A stretch of 64,000 nucleotides of DNA from JACKII01 sp963807085. Its GTDB lineage: Bacteria; Pseudomonadota; Alphaproteobacteria; Bin95. The stretch spans positions 186,001 to 250,000 of the forward strand of contig CAWEBB010000021.1 in the NCBI GenBank assembly GCA_963807085.1, read 5' to 3'. Position numbers and translations under genes: made by a program. Under the pieces are notes generated by a model that did no database searches, was not told the origin of the DNA, and worked only from the letters and a program-made list of their open reading frames with translations. Shown one piece after another: positions 17,766 through 26,474 of the stretch. Position 1 is the first letter of the stretch. The number at the start of each line of letters is the position of its first letter.

Positions 17766-18950
17766 ATGGATGCCGCCAAGCGGAATGTGTTGATCCTGGC
17801 CGCTTGCCAGACGCTCTATATGAGCGGGACGTCGTTAATGATCACCACCAGCCCCTTGATCGGCAACATGATCGCGCCGGACAAGTCGCTCTCGACCCTG
17901 CCGCTGGCCTTTCACCATGCGGGCGTGATGGTGGCGACCATCCCCGCGTCCCACCTGATGCGGGCGATCGGCCGGCGGAACGGCTTTATGCTGGCGACGT
18001 TTTTCGGCATGGCGGGGGCCGCCATCGCGGGCCTCGCCATCATGGAAGCGAGTTTCTGGCTGTTCTGCTTTGGGGTGTTCGTGGTCGGCTGGTTCAACGG
18101 ATTTGCGGTGTTTTACCGTTTCGCCGCCGCCGACAGCGCCTCGCCGGAGTTCCGGCCCAAGGCCATCAGCTGGGTGCTGACCGGCGGCCTGTTCGCCGCG
18201 ATACTGGGGCCGGAACTGGCCAAGGCGACCATCGATCTGCTGCCGCCCGTCCTGTACGCCGGCAGCTATTTCGCGCTGATCGGCCTTTACGTCGTGAACC
18301 TGCTGTTGGTGAGCCGGGTGCGGATCCCGCCGCTTACGGCCGCGGAAAAAGCGATGCGCGGGCGCCCCCTGCTGGACATTCTGAAACAGCCGAAATGCCT
18401 GATGGCGGTGTCGTCGGCCTTCATCGCCTATGGCGTCATGAGCCTGTTGATGACGTCGACGCCGCTGGCGATGCAGGCCTGCGGCTTTGACTTCAACTCA
18501 TCGGCTACGGTCATCCAGGCGCACATCCTGGGCATGTTCCTGCCTTCCTTCTTCACAGGCCATTTGGTGAAGCGGTTCGGCGCCGTTCAGATTATTCTGA
18601 CCGGCATTCTCATCAACATTATCTGCGTCGCGGTAGACCTGCACGGCATCCATTTCCTGAACTTCGCCTCCGGTCTGTTCCTGTTGGGGGTCGGCTGGAA
18701 CTTCATGTTTATCGGCGCGACCACGCTCTTGACCGAAACGCACGAGCCGAGCGAGCGGGCGAAGGTCCAGGGTTTCAACGACTTCCTGATCTTCGGCACC
18801 ATCGCCTTGGCGGCGTTCGGTTCCGGCAATCTGTTGCACAATTTCGGCTGGGAGATCGTGAATTACGGCGTCTTGCCGTTCCTGGTCGCGCTGCTGGTGT
18901 TCGTGCTGTGGCAGGCGAGGGTGGAAGCCAAGCGCACGGCTGCGGCCTAA
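17766..18950 (+). CDS. MFS transporter
   Basis: A 394-residue major-facilitator protein with twelve hydrophobic helices. The MFS loop 2-3 motif appears as SHLMRAIGRRNGFMLATF (about 60-77), and the N-terminal helix reads NVLILAACQTLYMSGTSLMI. The C-half includes FTGHLVKRFGAVQIILTGIL and ETHEPSERAKVQGFNDFLIF. The subfamily is that of uncharacterised permeases that combine a short cytoplasmic loop with helix 6-7. It is preceded by GAGGAATTTTTGCCCG. Substrate and direction cannot be inferred. It stands alone between comM and hppA. Confidence 0.88.
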   Translation: MDAAKRNVLILAACQTLYMSGTSLMITTSPLIGNMIAPDKSLSTLPLAFHHAGVMVATIPASHLMRAIGRRNGFMLATFFGMAGAAIAGLAIMEASFWLFCFGVFVVGWFNGFAVFYRFAAADSASPEFRPKAISWVLTGGLFAAILGPELAKATIDLLPPVLYAGSYFALIGLYVVNLLLVSRVRIPPLTAAEKAMRGRPLLDILKQPKCLMAVSSAFIAYGVMSLLMTSTPLAMQACGFDFNSSATVIQAHILGMFLPSFFTGHLVKRFGAVQIILTGILINIICVAVDLHGIHFLNFASGLFLLGVGWNFMFIGATTLLTETHEPSERAKVQGFNDFLIFGTIALAAFGSGNLLHNFGWEIVNYGVLPFLVALLVFVLWQARVEAKRTAAA

Positions 18951-19137
18951 AGGCGCGTTTAGCAACACGCGAACTTGGCGGCGGGGCCTCGCGCGACTAT
19001 GGTCCGCGCCCAATTGGACGGACAGCGGCCTCTCGTGCGGGGCGGGCGCTGCGCGTCTGCGTGAGTCCGGGGCACTCGTCCCATTTACCTCACTCTTAAC
19101 ACCGAAACTCTTAGCACCGGATGAGGAATTACCGCCG

Positions 19138-21249
19138 ATGTGGTTTGCGTACCTCTTTGTTTTGGCATGCGGGTTGGCGGCTGTCGCATACGGCGTCTTG
19201 GCCTCCAAAAAGGTTCTGGCGGCCAGCGCCGGCACCGCACGCATGCAGGAAATCGCCGCTGCCATCCAGGAGGGCGCCAGCGCCTATCTGAAGCGGCAGT
19301 ACACCACCATCGGCATTGTCGGTGCGGTGATGTTCGTCATTATCGTGATTTTCTTAGGGTTTGCGGCCGCGGTAGGCTTTCTGATCGGGGCGGTGCTCTC
19401 CGGCCTGGCCGGCTATATCGGCATGCTGATTTCGGTGCGCGCCAACGTGCGCACGACCGAGGCGGCGCGCACCAGCCTGGCCGCCGGCCTGGACGTGTCC
19501 TTCCGCTCCGGCGCGGTGACGGGCATGCTGGTGGCGGGCCTGGCGCTGTTGGGTGTGGCGATCTACTACCTGTTGCTGCAGGCGTTCGGCCTTGACGGTC
19601 GTGAGCTGGTGTTCCCGCTGGTGGCCCTCGGCTTCGGCGCCTCGCTGATTTCGATCTTCGCGCGCCTCGGCGGCGGCATCTTCACCAAAGGTGCGGATGT
19701 CGGCGCGGATTTGGTGGGCAAGGTCGAAGCCGGCATTCCGGAAGACGACCCTCGCAACCCGGCCGTGATCGCGGACAATGTCGGCGATAATGTCGGCGAC
19801 TGTGCGGGCATGGCGGCGGACCTCTTCGAGACCTATGCGGTGACCATGGTCGCCACCATGGTGCTTGGCTCAATCTTCTTTGCGGGCGACGCGGCGCAGG
19901 CTTCGGCCTCCATGATGTACCCGCTCGCCATCGGCGCGGTCAGCATTCTGGGCTCGATTGCGGGCACCTTTTTCGTAAAGCTTGGCTCGTCCAACAACAT
20001 CATGGGCGCGCTCTACAAGGGCTTTATCGCCAGCGCGGTGTTCAGCCTGATCGGCATCTTCTTCGTCACCTGGTTCCTGATTGGCTTCGGCGAGATTTAT
20101 ATCGCCAAGGACGGTGTGTTCGACGGCTTCAGCCTGTTCCTCTGCGCCCTGGTGGGCGTCGCGGTGACCGGCCTGATCATCTGGGTGACCGAGTATTATA
20201 CCGGCACCCAGTACCGTCCGGTGCGCAGCATTGCCCAGGCCTCCACCACCGGCCACGGCACCAACGTGATCCAGGGCCTGGCGATTTCCATGGAGGCGAC
20301 CGCCGGTCCGGCCATCATCATCTGCGCGGCGATCCTGATCTCCTATGGTCTGGCCGGCCTGTTCGGCATCGCTATCGCCACCACCGCCATGCTGGCGCTG
20401 GCGGGCATGGTCGTAGCGCTGGACGCCTACGGCCCCGTGACGGACAACGCGGGCGGCATCGCCGAAATGGCCGAACTGGACGAGAGCGTGCGCGAGACCA
20501 CGGACGCGCTCGACGCGGTCGGCAACACCACCAAGGCGGTGACCAAGGGCTATGCCATCGGCTCCGCCGGCCTGGGCGCGCTGATCCTGTTCGCCGCCTA
20601 TTTCTACGACCTGGACTACTTCCTGAGCGATCCGGTGGCGTTCCCGTACTTCGCGGACGTGACCTTGAACTTCAGCCTGGCCAATCCGTACGTGGTGGTC
20701 GGCCTGTTTATCGGCGGCCTGCTGCCCTTCCTGTTCGGCGCCATGAGCATGACCGCGGTCGGTCGGGCGGCGGGCAGCGTGGTTGAGGAAGTCCGCCGCC
20801 AGTTCCGCACCATTCCGGGCATCATGGAAGGCACGGGCAAGCCGGAATACGGCGCCTGCGTCGACATGCTGACCAAGGCGGCGATCCGGGAGATGATCGT
20901 CCCCTCGCTGCTGCCGGTGCTGGCGCCCATCGTGGTGTTTTTCGTCATTCTGCTGATCGGCGGCAAGTCTGCGGCGTTCTCTTCGCTCGGCGCACTGCTC
21001 TTGGGCGTGATCGTCACCGGCCTGTTTGTGGCGCTGTCCATGACGGCGGGCGGCGGCGCCTGGGATAACGCCAAGAAGTACATTGAGGACGGCAACCACG
21101 GTGGCAAAGGCACCCCGGCACACGAAGCCGCCGTGACCGGCGACACTGTCGGCGACCCCTACAAGGATACCGCCGGCCCGGCCGTGAACCCGATGATCAA
21201 GATCACCAACATCGTGGCCCTGCTGCTGCTGGCGATGCTGGCGCACTAA
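19138..21249 (+). CDS. hppA: K+-independent membrane-bound H+-translocating pyrophosphatase
   Basis: A 703-residue polytopic H+-PPase with about 16 membrane helices. The PPi/Mg2+ site motifs GADVGADLVGKVEAGIPEDD (about 195-214) and NVGDNVGDCAGM (about 223-234) are intact, as is the C-terminal GDTVGDPYKDTAGPAVNPM. GNTTKAVTKG near residue 461 carries Lys where K+-dependent enzymes have Ala, so the enzyme should be K+-independent. It couples PPi hydrolysis to proton pumping across the inner membrane, recycling PPi from biosynthesis. ATG 19138 has TGAGGA 9 bases upstream. It is followed by a strong terminator. Confidence 0.96.
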   Translation: MWFAYLFVLACGLAAVAYGVLASKKVLAASAGTARMQEIAAAIQEGASAYLKRQYTTIGIVGAVMFVIIVIFLGFAAAVGFLIGAVLSGLAGYIGMLISVRANVRTTEAARTSLAAGLDVSFRSGAVTGMLVAGLALLGVAIYYLLLQAFGLDGRELVFPLVALGFGASLISIFARLGGGIFTKGADVGADLVGKVEAGIPEDDPRNPAVIADNVGDNVGDCAGMAADLFETYAVTMVATMVLGSIFFAGDAAQASASMMYPLAIGAVSILGSIAGTFFVKLGSSNNIMGALYKGFIASAVFSLIGIFFVTWFLIGFGEIYIAKDGVFDGFSLFLCALVGVAVTGLIIWVTEYYTGTQYRPVRSIAQASTTGHGTNVIQGLAISMEATAGPAIIICAAILISYGLAGLFGIAIATTAMLALAGMVVALDAYGPVTDNAGGIAEMAELDESVRETTDALDAVGNTTKAVTKGYAIGSAGLGALILFAAYFYDLDYFLSDPVAFPYFADVTLNFSLANPYVVVGLFIGGLLPFLFGAMSMTAVGRAAGSVVEEVRRQFRTIPGIMEGTGKPEYGACVDMLTKAAIREMIVPSLLPVLAPIVVFFVILLIGGKSAAFSSLGALLLGVIVTGLFVALSMTAGGGAWDNAKKYIEDGNHGGKGTPAHEAAVTGDTVGDPYKDTAGPAVNPMIKITNIVALLLLAMLAH

Positions 21250-21309
21250 GTGCCGAAGGCATCCCGGACTTGAGCCGGGACCTCGTAAAGCTTGATCATA
21301 TCGTTACCT

Positions 21310-21340
21310 GGGGAGCCTTCCTTGGAGGGCTCCCTTTTCT
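21310..21340 (+). terminator. Rho-independent terminator after hppA
   Basis: GGGAGCC (21311-21317) pairs perfectly with GGCTCCC (21328-21334) across a 10-base loop and is followed by TTTTCT. It ends 61-91 bases after the hppA stop. Confidence 0.85.
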
Positions 21341-21343
21341 ATT

Positions 21344-21883
21344 GTGGCGACAGTGCAATCATCAGCCGGAGCAGAACAGGCCGTGAGCAACCATGTACTG
21401 CCCAGCGACACGCCCGGCTTGGTGCGGGTGGAGGGCCGGTTTTACCGGTCCGTCGATGCGCGGTTCCGGTCCGCGGCCTTGGCGGGTTCGGCATCGGCCG
21501 GGCGGTATTCCACGGCGGAGGAGCGGGTGCTGTACCTCAGCGCCTCCCCGGACGGCGTGGAGGCGGCGATGCTGGCGCACAGCCGCACCGATACGCCGGC
21601 GCGCGAGGTGGTCGCCGTTCAGGTGATCGCAGACCGGATCTTCGACCTGCGGGACGGGCAGCACTGCGCCGAGGCGGGCATCGACCCGGCGGACGCAGCT
21701 GCGGACTGGCAGCAAGACGTGGCCCGCGGTGTGTCTCCACCCTCTTGGAGAGTGGCTCAACACCTTCGGGAGATAGGTGCGCACGGCCTGATCGACCCTT
21801 CCAGAAAGGCGCCGAGCCTCTGGCACCTGGTGCTGTTCGCCTGGAACCGGGACGGCGCGCCGCAAGTGACGGCAATCAAATAG
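21344..21883 (+). CDS. RES-domain protein (putative NAD+-degrading toxin fold), orphan
   Basis: A 179-residue protein at most. The RES-like pattern is GRFYRSVDARFRS, then GRYSTAEERVLYLSASPDGVE (R-x-Y plus Tyr/Ser segments) and a C-terminal PSWRVAQHLREIGAHGLIDPS and LWHLVLF. RES domains in toxins such as MbcT/ParT-type proteins degrade or modify with NAD+. The start is uncertain: GTG 21344 is only 4 bases after the hppA terminator, and GTG 21383 or 21353 are alternatives. No Xre/DUF2384 antitoxin gene is adjacent (upstream is hppA, downstream convergent glpK), so it is an orphan or not a toxin. Confidence 0.65.
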   Translation: MATVQSSAGAEQAVSNHVLPSDTPGLVRVEGRFYRSVDARFRSAALAGSASAGRYSTAEERVLYLSASPDGVEAAMLAHSRTDTPAREVVAVQVIADRIFDLRDGQHCAEAGIDPADAAADWQQDVARGVSPPSWRVAQHLREIGAHGLIDPSRKAPSLWHLVLFAWNRDGAPQVTAIK

Positions 21884-21886
21884 AAT

Positions 21887-23392
21887 TCAAGCCGTTGAAA
21901 GCGTCCGCCGCACAGCCGCTTGCCAGCCCGCATATTTTGCGGTGCGCTCTTCGTCGCCTAATGCAGCCTCGAACCGACGCTCCAGGGCCCAGGTCGCCGC
22001 GAACCCTTCCGCGTCCGGATAAGCGCCTGCCCGCATGCCGGCGAGCCAGGCCGCGCCCAGCGCCGTGGTCTCCCGAATTTGCGGCCGGTCCACGGGCGCG
22101 CCCAGAATGTCGGCGAGGAACTGCATGGCCCAATCACTGGCAGTCATGCCGCCATCCACGCGCAACACGGTCACGCCGCCCGCCCCATCGGACGATGCGC
22201 CCGGCCAGTCGCGCCGCATCGCCTCGAACAGGTCGCGGGTCTGATAGCCGACGCATTCCAGCGCGGCCCGGGCAAATTCGGCCCGGCCGGTGCCGCGGGT
22301 GATGCCGGTGATCGCGCCGCGCGCCTCCGCATCCCAATAGGGCGCGCCGAGCCCGGTAAAAGCCGGCACCAGATAGATGTTCTGGCTGGCGTCGGCCTGT
22401 TCGGCCAGCGCCTGGGTCTCGGCCGCCTCGGCGATCAGCCCCAGGCCGTCGCGCAGCCACTGCACCGCCGCGCCCGCGACAAAAATGGAGCCCTCCAGGG
22501 CGTAGGTTGGCTTGCCCTCCAGCTGATAGGCGATGGTGGTCAACAAGCGGTTGGAGGAAAAGACCGGGTCCGCCCCCGTGTTCAGCAGGGCAAAGCAGCC
22601 GGTGCCGTAGGTGGATTTCATCATGCCCGGCCGAAAGCAGGCCTGCCCGACCGTCGCCGCCTGCTGGTCGCCCGCCACGCCGCGGATCGGGATGGCCGCG
22701 CCGAACAGCGCCGGGTCAGTCTCGCCGAAATCGGCGGCGGAGTCCTTCACGGCGGGCAGCATGGCCATGGGCACGTTCAACAGCGCGCAAAGCTCCCGGT
22801 CCCAGCACCCCTCCCGGATGTTGTAGAGCAGGGTGCGGCAGGCATTGGTGGCGTCGGTCGCATGCACCCTGCCGCCCGTCAGGCGCCAGATCAGCCAGGT
22901 ATCCACCGTACCGAACAGCAGCTCGCCGCGTTCGGCCCTGGCCCGTGCGCCGTGGTTGTTATCCAGAATCCAGGCAAGCTTGGTGCCGCTGAAATAGGGG
23001 TCGAGCAGCAGGCCGGATTTCTCCGTGAACAGCGGCTCGTGCCCTGCCGCGCGGAGCTCAGCGCAAAGGTCAGCCGTGCGCCGGTCCTGCCAGACGATGG
23101 CGCGGCCGAGCGGCTCGCCCGTCGCCTTTTCCCAGACCAGCACCGTCTCGCGCTGGTTGGTGATGCCGATGCCGGCCACCTGGGTCGCCGCCACGTCCGC
23201 CTTTGCCAGCGCCTGACGGCAGGTGGCCAGCACCGTCTGCCACAGGTCCTCCGGCGCGTGCTCGACCCAACCATCCCGCGGGAAATGCTGGGGAAATTCC
23301 TGCTGCGCCATGCCCGCGATGCGCATCGCCTCGTCGAACACGATGGCGCGCGTGGACGTGGTGCCCTGGTCAATGGCGAGGATGTAGGTCAT
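21887..23392 (-). CDS. glpK: Glycerol kinase
   Basis: A 501-residue FGGY-family kinase. The N-terminal phosphate-1 motif ILAIDQGTTSTRAIVFD (residues 4-20), then QEFPQHFPRDGWVEHAPED, TKLAWILDN, FGTVDTWLIWRLTGG and the C-terminal MTASDWAMQFLADILGAPV give a clear glycerol kinase (ATP + glycerol to sn-glycerol-3-phosphate). It is convergent with the RES gene, with only 3 bases between stops. It has no visible glpF or glpD neighbours, so it is isolated from the rest of the pathway. The divergent gene is an MFS carrier. Confidence 0.95.
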   Translation of the reverse strand: MTYILAIDQGTTSTRAIVFDEAMRIAGMAQQEFPQHFPRDGWVEHAPEDLWQTVLATCRQALAKADVAATQVAGIGITNQRETVLVWEKATGEPLGRAIVWQDRRTADLCAELRAAGHEPLFTEKSGLLLDPYFSGTKLAWILDNNHGARARAERGELLFGTVDTWLIWRLTGGRVHATDATNACRTLLYNIREGCWDRELCALLNVPMAMLPAVKDSAADFGETDPALFGAAIPIRGVAGDQQAATVGQACFRPGMMKSTYGTGCFALLNTGADPVFSSNRLLTTIAYQLEGKPTYALEGSIFVAGAAVQWLRDGLGLIAEAAETQALAEQADASQNIYLVPAFTGLGAPYWDAEARGAITGITRGTGRAEFARAALECVGYQTRDLFEAMRRDWPGASSDGAGGVTVLRVDGGMTASDWAMQFLADILGAPVDRPQIRETTALGAAWLAGMRAGAYPDAEGFAATWALERRFEAALGDEERTAKYAGWQAAVRRTLSTA

Positions 23393-23566
23393 GGCAAAAC
23401 GGCTCCGCTGGCGCTCGGACAGCGCATCCTTATAGCACCACGGTTTGATATTTGGGCGGGCGCAACATTAAGATCGCTCCGCCGTCGATGTTATGTGGGC
23501 GGATTGATTGCGCTATGCCCTGTCGCGCCCGCGGCGGATTCGATAACCTTAAGACAAGCAGACCCA

Positions 23567-24796
23567 ATGGCCGCGCCAATCCTCTCCGGCACCAAAGACC
23601 TGAGCCCGCTTGCCGTTGTCGCCGGCGCCATGCTGGTGCAGCAGACCGTCATCACCTTTGCCAGTAACGCGGTGCCGGTGTTGCTGCCGCCGATCGCCAA
23701 CGCTTTCCAGATCAATCCGGGCGCGCTCGGCATCTTTACCAGCATTCTGTTCGGCTTTGGCATTGCGACGTCGGTCGCAAGCGGCGGGTTTATCCTGCGC
23801 TATGGCGCGTTCCGCACGAGCCAGTTCGCGCTGACCATGGCGGGGCTGGGGTTGCTGCTGTGCGGGCTCGGCTGGCTCTGGCTGTTTCCGGTGGCTGCAA
23901 TGTGTCTCGGCATCGGCATGGGGCCGTCCACCCCCGCCTCCAGCCATATCCTGGCAAGATTCTCGACGCCGAGTTCCGCCCCGCTGGTGTTCTCGATCAA
24001 GCAGACCGGCGTGCCGTTCGGCGGCATGCTGGCCGGGCTCACCCTGCCGTTCGCGGTTGCGGTCGGCGGCTGGCAGTCGGGCCTGCTGGCGGGCGCGCTG
24101 CTATGCTGGTTGCTGGCGCTGCTGCTCTGGCCCGCGCACCGGGTCTATGACGACGACCGCCAGCCGAACCGGCGCATCTCCCTCGCCGATGTGGGGCTGG
24201 CGCTCAGGACGACGGTCAGCAGCCGCAACATGGCAGAACTGGCCTTTGCCGGCTTTGCCTTCAGCGGCCTGCAAGTCGCGTTCACCTCCTACTATGTTGC
24301 CTACCTGGTCGAGGATGGGGGCCGGTCGTTTGCCGAGGCGGGCGAAATGCTGGCCTGGGCCAGCGCCATGGCCATCGCCGGCCGCATCTTTTGGGGCTCG
24401 CTCGCCGGTCGGGTGCTGCCCTCCCGGCCGCTGCTGGCGTTTCTGGCTTGGGCGATGGTGGCGGCGACCGTCGGCATCGCGCTGCTGGCGCCGGAGACGC
24501 CACGGCTTTGGGTGATCGCGGCGGGCCTGTTTATGGGCGCGACGACGGTCAGTTGGAACGGCGTGCACCTGGCGGAGGTCGCGCGGCTCGCGCCCAGGGG
24601 CAATGCCAGTCTGGCGACGGCGGGCGTGCTGTTCTGTTGTTTTAGCGGCCTTTTGGTGCTGCCGGGCGCGTTCGGCGCCATCGTGGCGGTGACCGGCAAC
24701 TATGATCTTGGCTTCTATGTCGCGGCGGCTCCCACGCTGATTGCGGGCATCATCTTGCTGCGTCGCACCAAAACTTCGGAGGCAAAAGCGGCCTAA
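23567..24796 (+). CDS. MFS transporter (tandem copy 1)
   Basis: A 409-residue twelve-helix carrier. It opens MAAPILSGTKDLSPLAVVAG and carries GGFILRYGAFRTSQFALTMA, STPASSHILARFSTPSSAPL and FSIKQTGVPFGGMLAGLTL, blocks closely repeated in the next gene. ATG 23567 was chosen because it begins the first helix; an in-frame reading from 22079 would run through antisense glpK and is not coding. It overlaps its neighbour by one base (TAATG), so the two are translationally coupled. The substrate is unknown. It may export or import an organic acid linked to the downstream NTF2-like and GST genes. Confidence 0.88.
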   Translation: MAAPILSGTKDLSPLAVVAGAMLVQQTVITFASNAVPVLLPPIANAFQINPGALGIFTSILFGFGIATSVASGGFILRYGAFRTSQFALTMAGLGLLLCGLGWLWLFPVAAMCLGIGMGPSTPASSHILARFSTPSSAPLVFSIKQTGVPFGGMLAGLTLPFAVAVGGWQSGLLAGALLCWLLALLLWPAHRVYDDDRQPNRRISLADVGLALRTTVSSRNMAELAFAGFAFSGLQVAFTSYYVAYLVEDGGRSFAEAGEMLAWASAMAIAGRIFWGSLAGRVLPSRPLLAFLAWAMVAATVGIALLAPETPRLWVIAAGLFMGATTVSWNGVHLAEVARLAPRGNASLATAGVLFCCFSGLLVLPGAFGAIVAVTGNYDLGFYVAAAPTLIAGIILLRRTKTSEAKAA

Positions 24797-25995
24797 TGAG
24801 CGCCCCGCTTCTCATCGTCATCACCGCCATGCTGATCCAGCAGGCCTTTGCCTATTTTGCGGCATTGGTGCTGCCGAACATGGCTCCGGCGGTGGCGAAG
24901 GCGCTGGACATCGACCCGAACCTGATCGGCTATTACACCGGCCTGCTCTATTTCTGCTCCTGCTTCGGCCAACTCTCGTGCGGCGGCTTTATCCTGCGCT
25001 TCGGCGCCGTGCGGATGAGCCAGGTGTCGCTCCTCATGATGGGCTTAGCCCTGATGCTGGGTTATCTGGGTCACGTGCTGGCGTTTGCGCTGGGCGCGAT
25101 GATTATCGGCATCGGCTCGTCCGTATCCACACCGGCCAGTTCGCATCTGCTCGCGCGCTACAGCCCGCCCAAATACGCGCCGCTGATCTTCTCGATCAAA
25201 CAGACGGGCGTGCCGGTCGGCGGCCTGATGGCAGGCACGCTGATCCCGCTGCTGCTCGGCTGGATCGACTGGCGCGGCGCGTTCTTTTTCTGCGGGGCGA
25301 TGTGCGTGGTCTTTGCCGTTATGCTGGAACCAATCCGCGCCCGTTTCGACGTGGACCGCCAGCCAACCCAGAGCCTCCGGCCCGGTTTCATCTGGCAGAA
25401 CATCCAGCGGGTGTTCGCCAATCCGTCATTGCGCGACCTGGCGATCGGCATGTTCTGCTTTGTCGGCTTGCAGGGCCTGTTCGGCTCCTATTTCGTCACC
25501 TATGTCACCGGAACGCTGGACCGGTCACTGGAGTCCGCGAACTATTTCTTCTCCATCGCCATGACCACCGCCATCGGCGCGCGCATCCTCTGGGGCTGGG
25601 TGGGCAGTTCGCTGCTGCCGGCGCGGCGGGTGATCGCCTACCTGGCGCTCATAATGGCTGTCGCCGCGGCCGGCATGGGCTGGGTCGGTGCGGGCGACAG
25701 CGATTCGACGATCATTGCGGTCGCCATTCTGTACTGCATCTCGGCTATCAGTTGGCACGGCCTGCTGCTGGCCGAGATCGCCCGTCTGGCGCCCAAGGGA
25801 CAGGTGGGGCCGGTGACGGGCGCCTGCCTCGCCTGCGCAGGCGCGGGCATGATGAGTTATCCGATGATCTATGCCCTCCTGGTAAAGTTTACGGGCGACC
25901 ACTCGCTCGGCTTTTACATCGCGGCCGTGCCTGCCCTGATCATGTGCTTTAAGCTGTATCGGCCACCGAAGACCGTAGAAGGAATCGCTGAATGA
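24796..25995 (+). CDS. MFS transporter (tandem copy 2)
   Basis: A 399-residue paralogue of the upstream carrier, with the same landmark blocks: GGFILRFGAVRMSQVSLLMM, STPASSHLLARYSPPKYAPL and FSIKQTGVPVGGLMAGTLIP. The shared signatures in the same order indicate an ancient tandem duplication that has since diverged. Start ATG 24796 overlaps the previous stop in TAATG, and its own stop overlaps the next start (ATGA). Two related carriers in one operon may form a heteromer or act on different substrates of one pathway (inference). Confidence 0.88.
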   Translation: MSAPLLIVITAMLIQQAFAYFAALVLPNMAPAVAKALDIDPNLIGYYTGLLYFCSCFGQLSCGGFILRFGAVRMSQVSLLMMGLALMLGYLGHVLAFALGAMIIGIGSSVSTPASSHLLARYSPPKYAPLIFSIKQTGVPVGGLMAGTLIPLLLGWIDWRGAFFFCGAMCVVFAVMLEPIRARFDVDRQPTQSLRPGFIWQNIQRVFANPSLRDLAIGMFCFVGLQGLFGSYFVTYVTGTLDRSLESANYFFSIAMTTAIGARILWGWVGSSLLPARRVIAYLALIMAVAAAGMGWVGAGDSDSTIIAVAILYCISAISWHGLLLAEIARLAPKGQVGPVTGACLACAGAGMMSYPMIYALLVKFTGDHSLGFYIAAVPALIMCFKLYRPPKTVEGIAE

Positions 25996-26462
25996 ACTTC
26001 AACGACCTGCTAAACCAATTTACCGCCGCCGTCGAAGCCGGTGACGGCAAGGCGCTCGCCGCCCTTTTCACAGAGGACGGGGTCTATCACGACACGTTTT
26101 ACGGCGAGTTCCAGGGCCGCGAGGCCATTGCGGATATGCTGGAGAACCACTTCTGGCGAGACGCCAAGGCCTTCCGCTGGGACATGAAGGAGCCGCTTGC
26201 CCACGGCGACCTCGGCTATGCCCACTGGCTGTTCAGCTACGAAAGCAAGCTCGCGGGGGCGGAGGGCAAGCGCGTCGCCTTTCGCGGCTTCAGTTGCTTT
26301 CACCTGAAAGGCGGCCTGATCCAGCATTATGGCGAACTGTTCGATCAGGGCATCGCGCTGGCGCAAACGAACTTTCCGGCTGAGCGCATGATGCGGCGTC
26401 TGGCGAAAGAGGCCGACGCCCAGCGGGAGACCGCGGCGGGCACCCGGCACTTGCAGGCGTAA
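25992..26462 (+). CDS. NTF2-like (SnoaL-type) protein
   Basis: A 156-residue alpha+beta protein of the NTF2-like fold. It opens MNFNDLLNQFTAAVEAGDGK with LAALFTEDGVYHDTFYGEF, the typical start helix and strand that line the cone-shaped pocket, then HFWRDAKAFRWDM and FHLKGGLIQHYGELFD. Such proteins act as small isomerases, dehydratases or hydrolases on carbonyl/aromatic compounds, or only bind ligands. Overlaps the preceding MFS gene by 4 bases. The real activity is unknown; the operon context suggests it processes a transported small molecule. Confidence 0.75.
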   Translation: MNFNDLLNQFTAAVEAGDGKALAALFTEDGVYHDTFYGEFQGREAIADMLENHFWRDAKAFRWDMKEPLAHGDLGYAHWLFSYESKLAGAEGKRVAFRGFSCFHLKGGLIQHYGELFDQGIALAQTNFPAERMMRRLAKEADAQRETAAGTRHLQA

Positions 26463-26474
26463 CGGAGCGGGCGC

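Noticed and set aside
19870..21246. Long minus-strand ORF of 458 codons inside hppA
   Set aside because: Antisense to a conserved H+-PPase; it is rich in His, Gln and Asp with no known motifs.
22079..24796. A 905-codon plus-strand reading joining antisense glpK to an MFS carrier
   Set aside because: The first ~500 codons are antisense to the clear glpK gene with Arg/Gly-rich composition; the MFS protein begins at ATG 23567.
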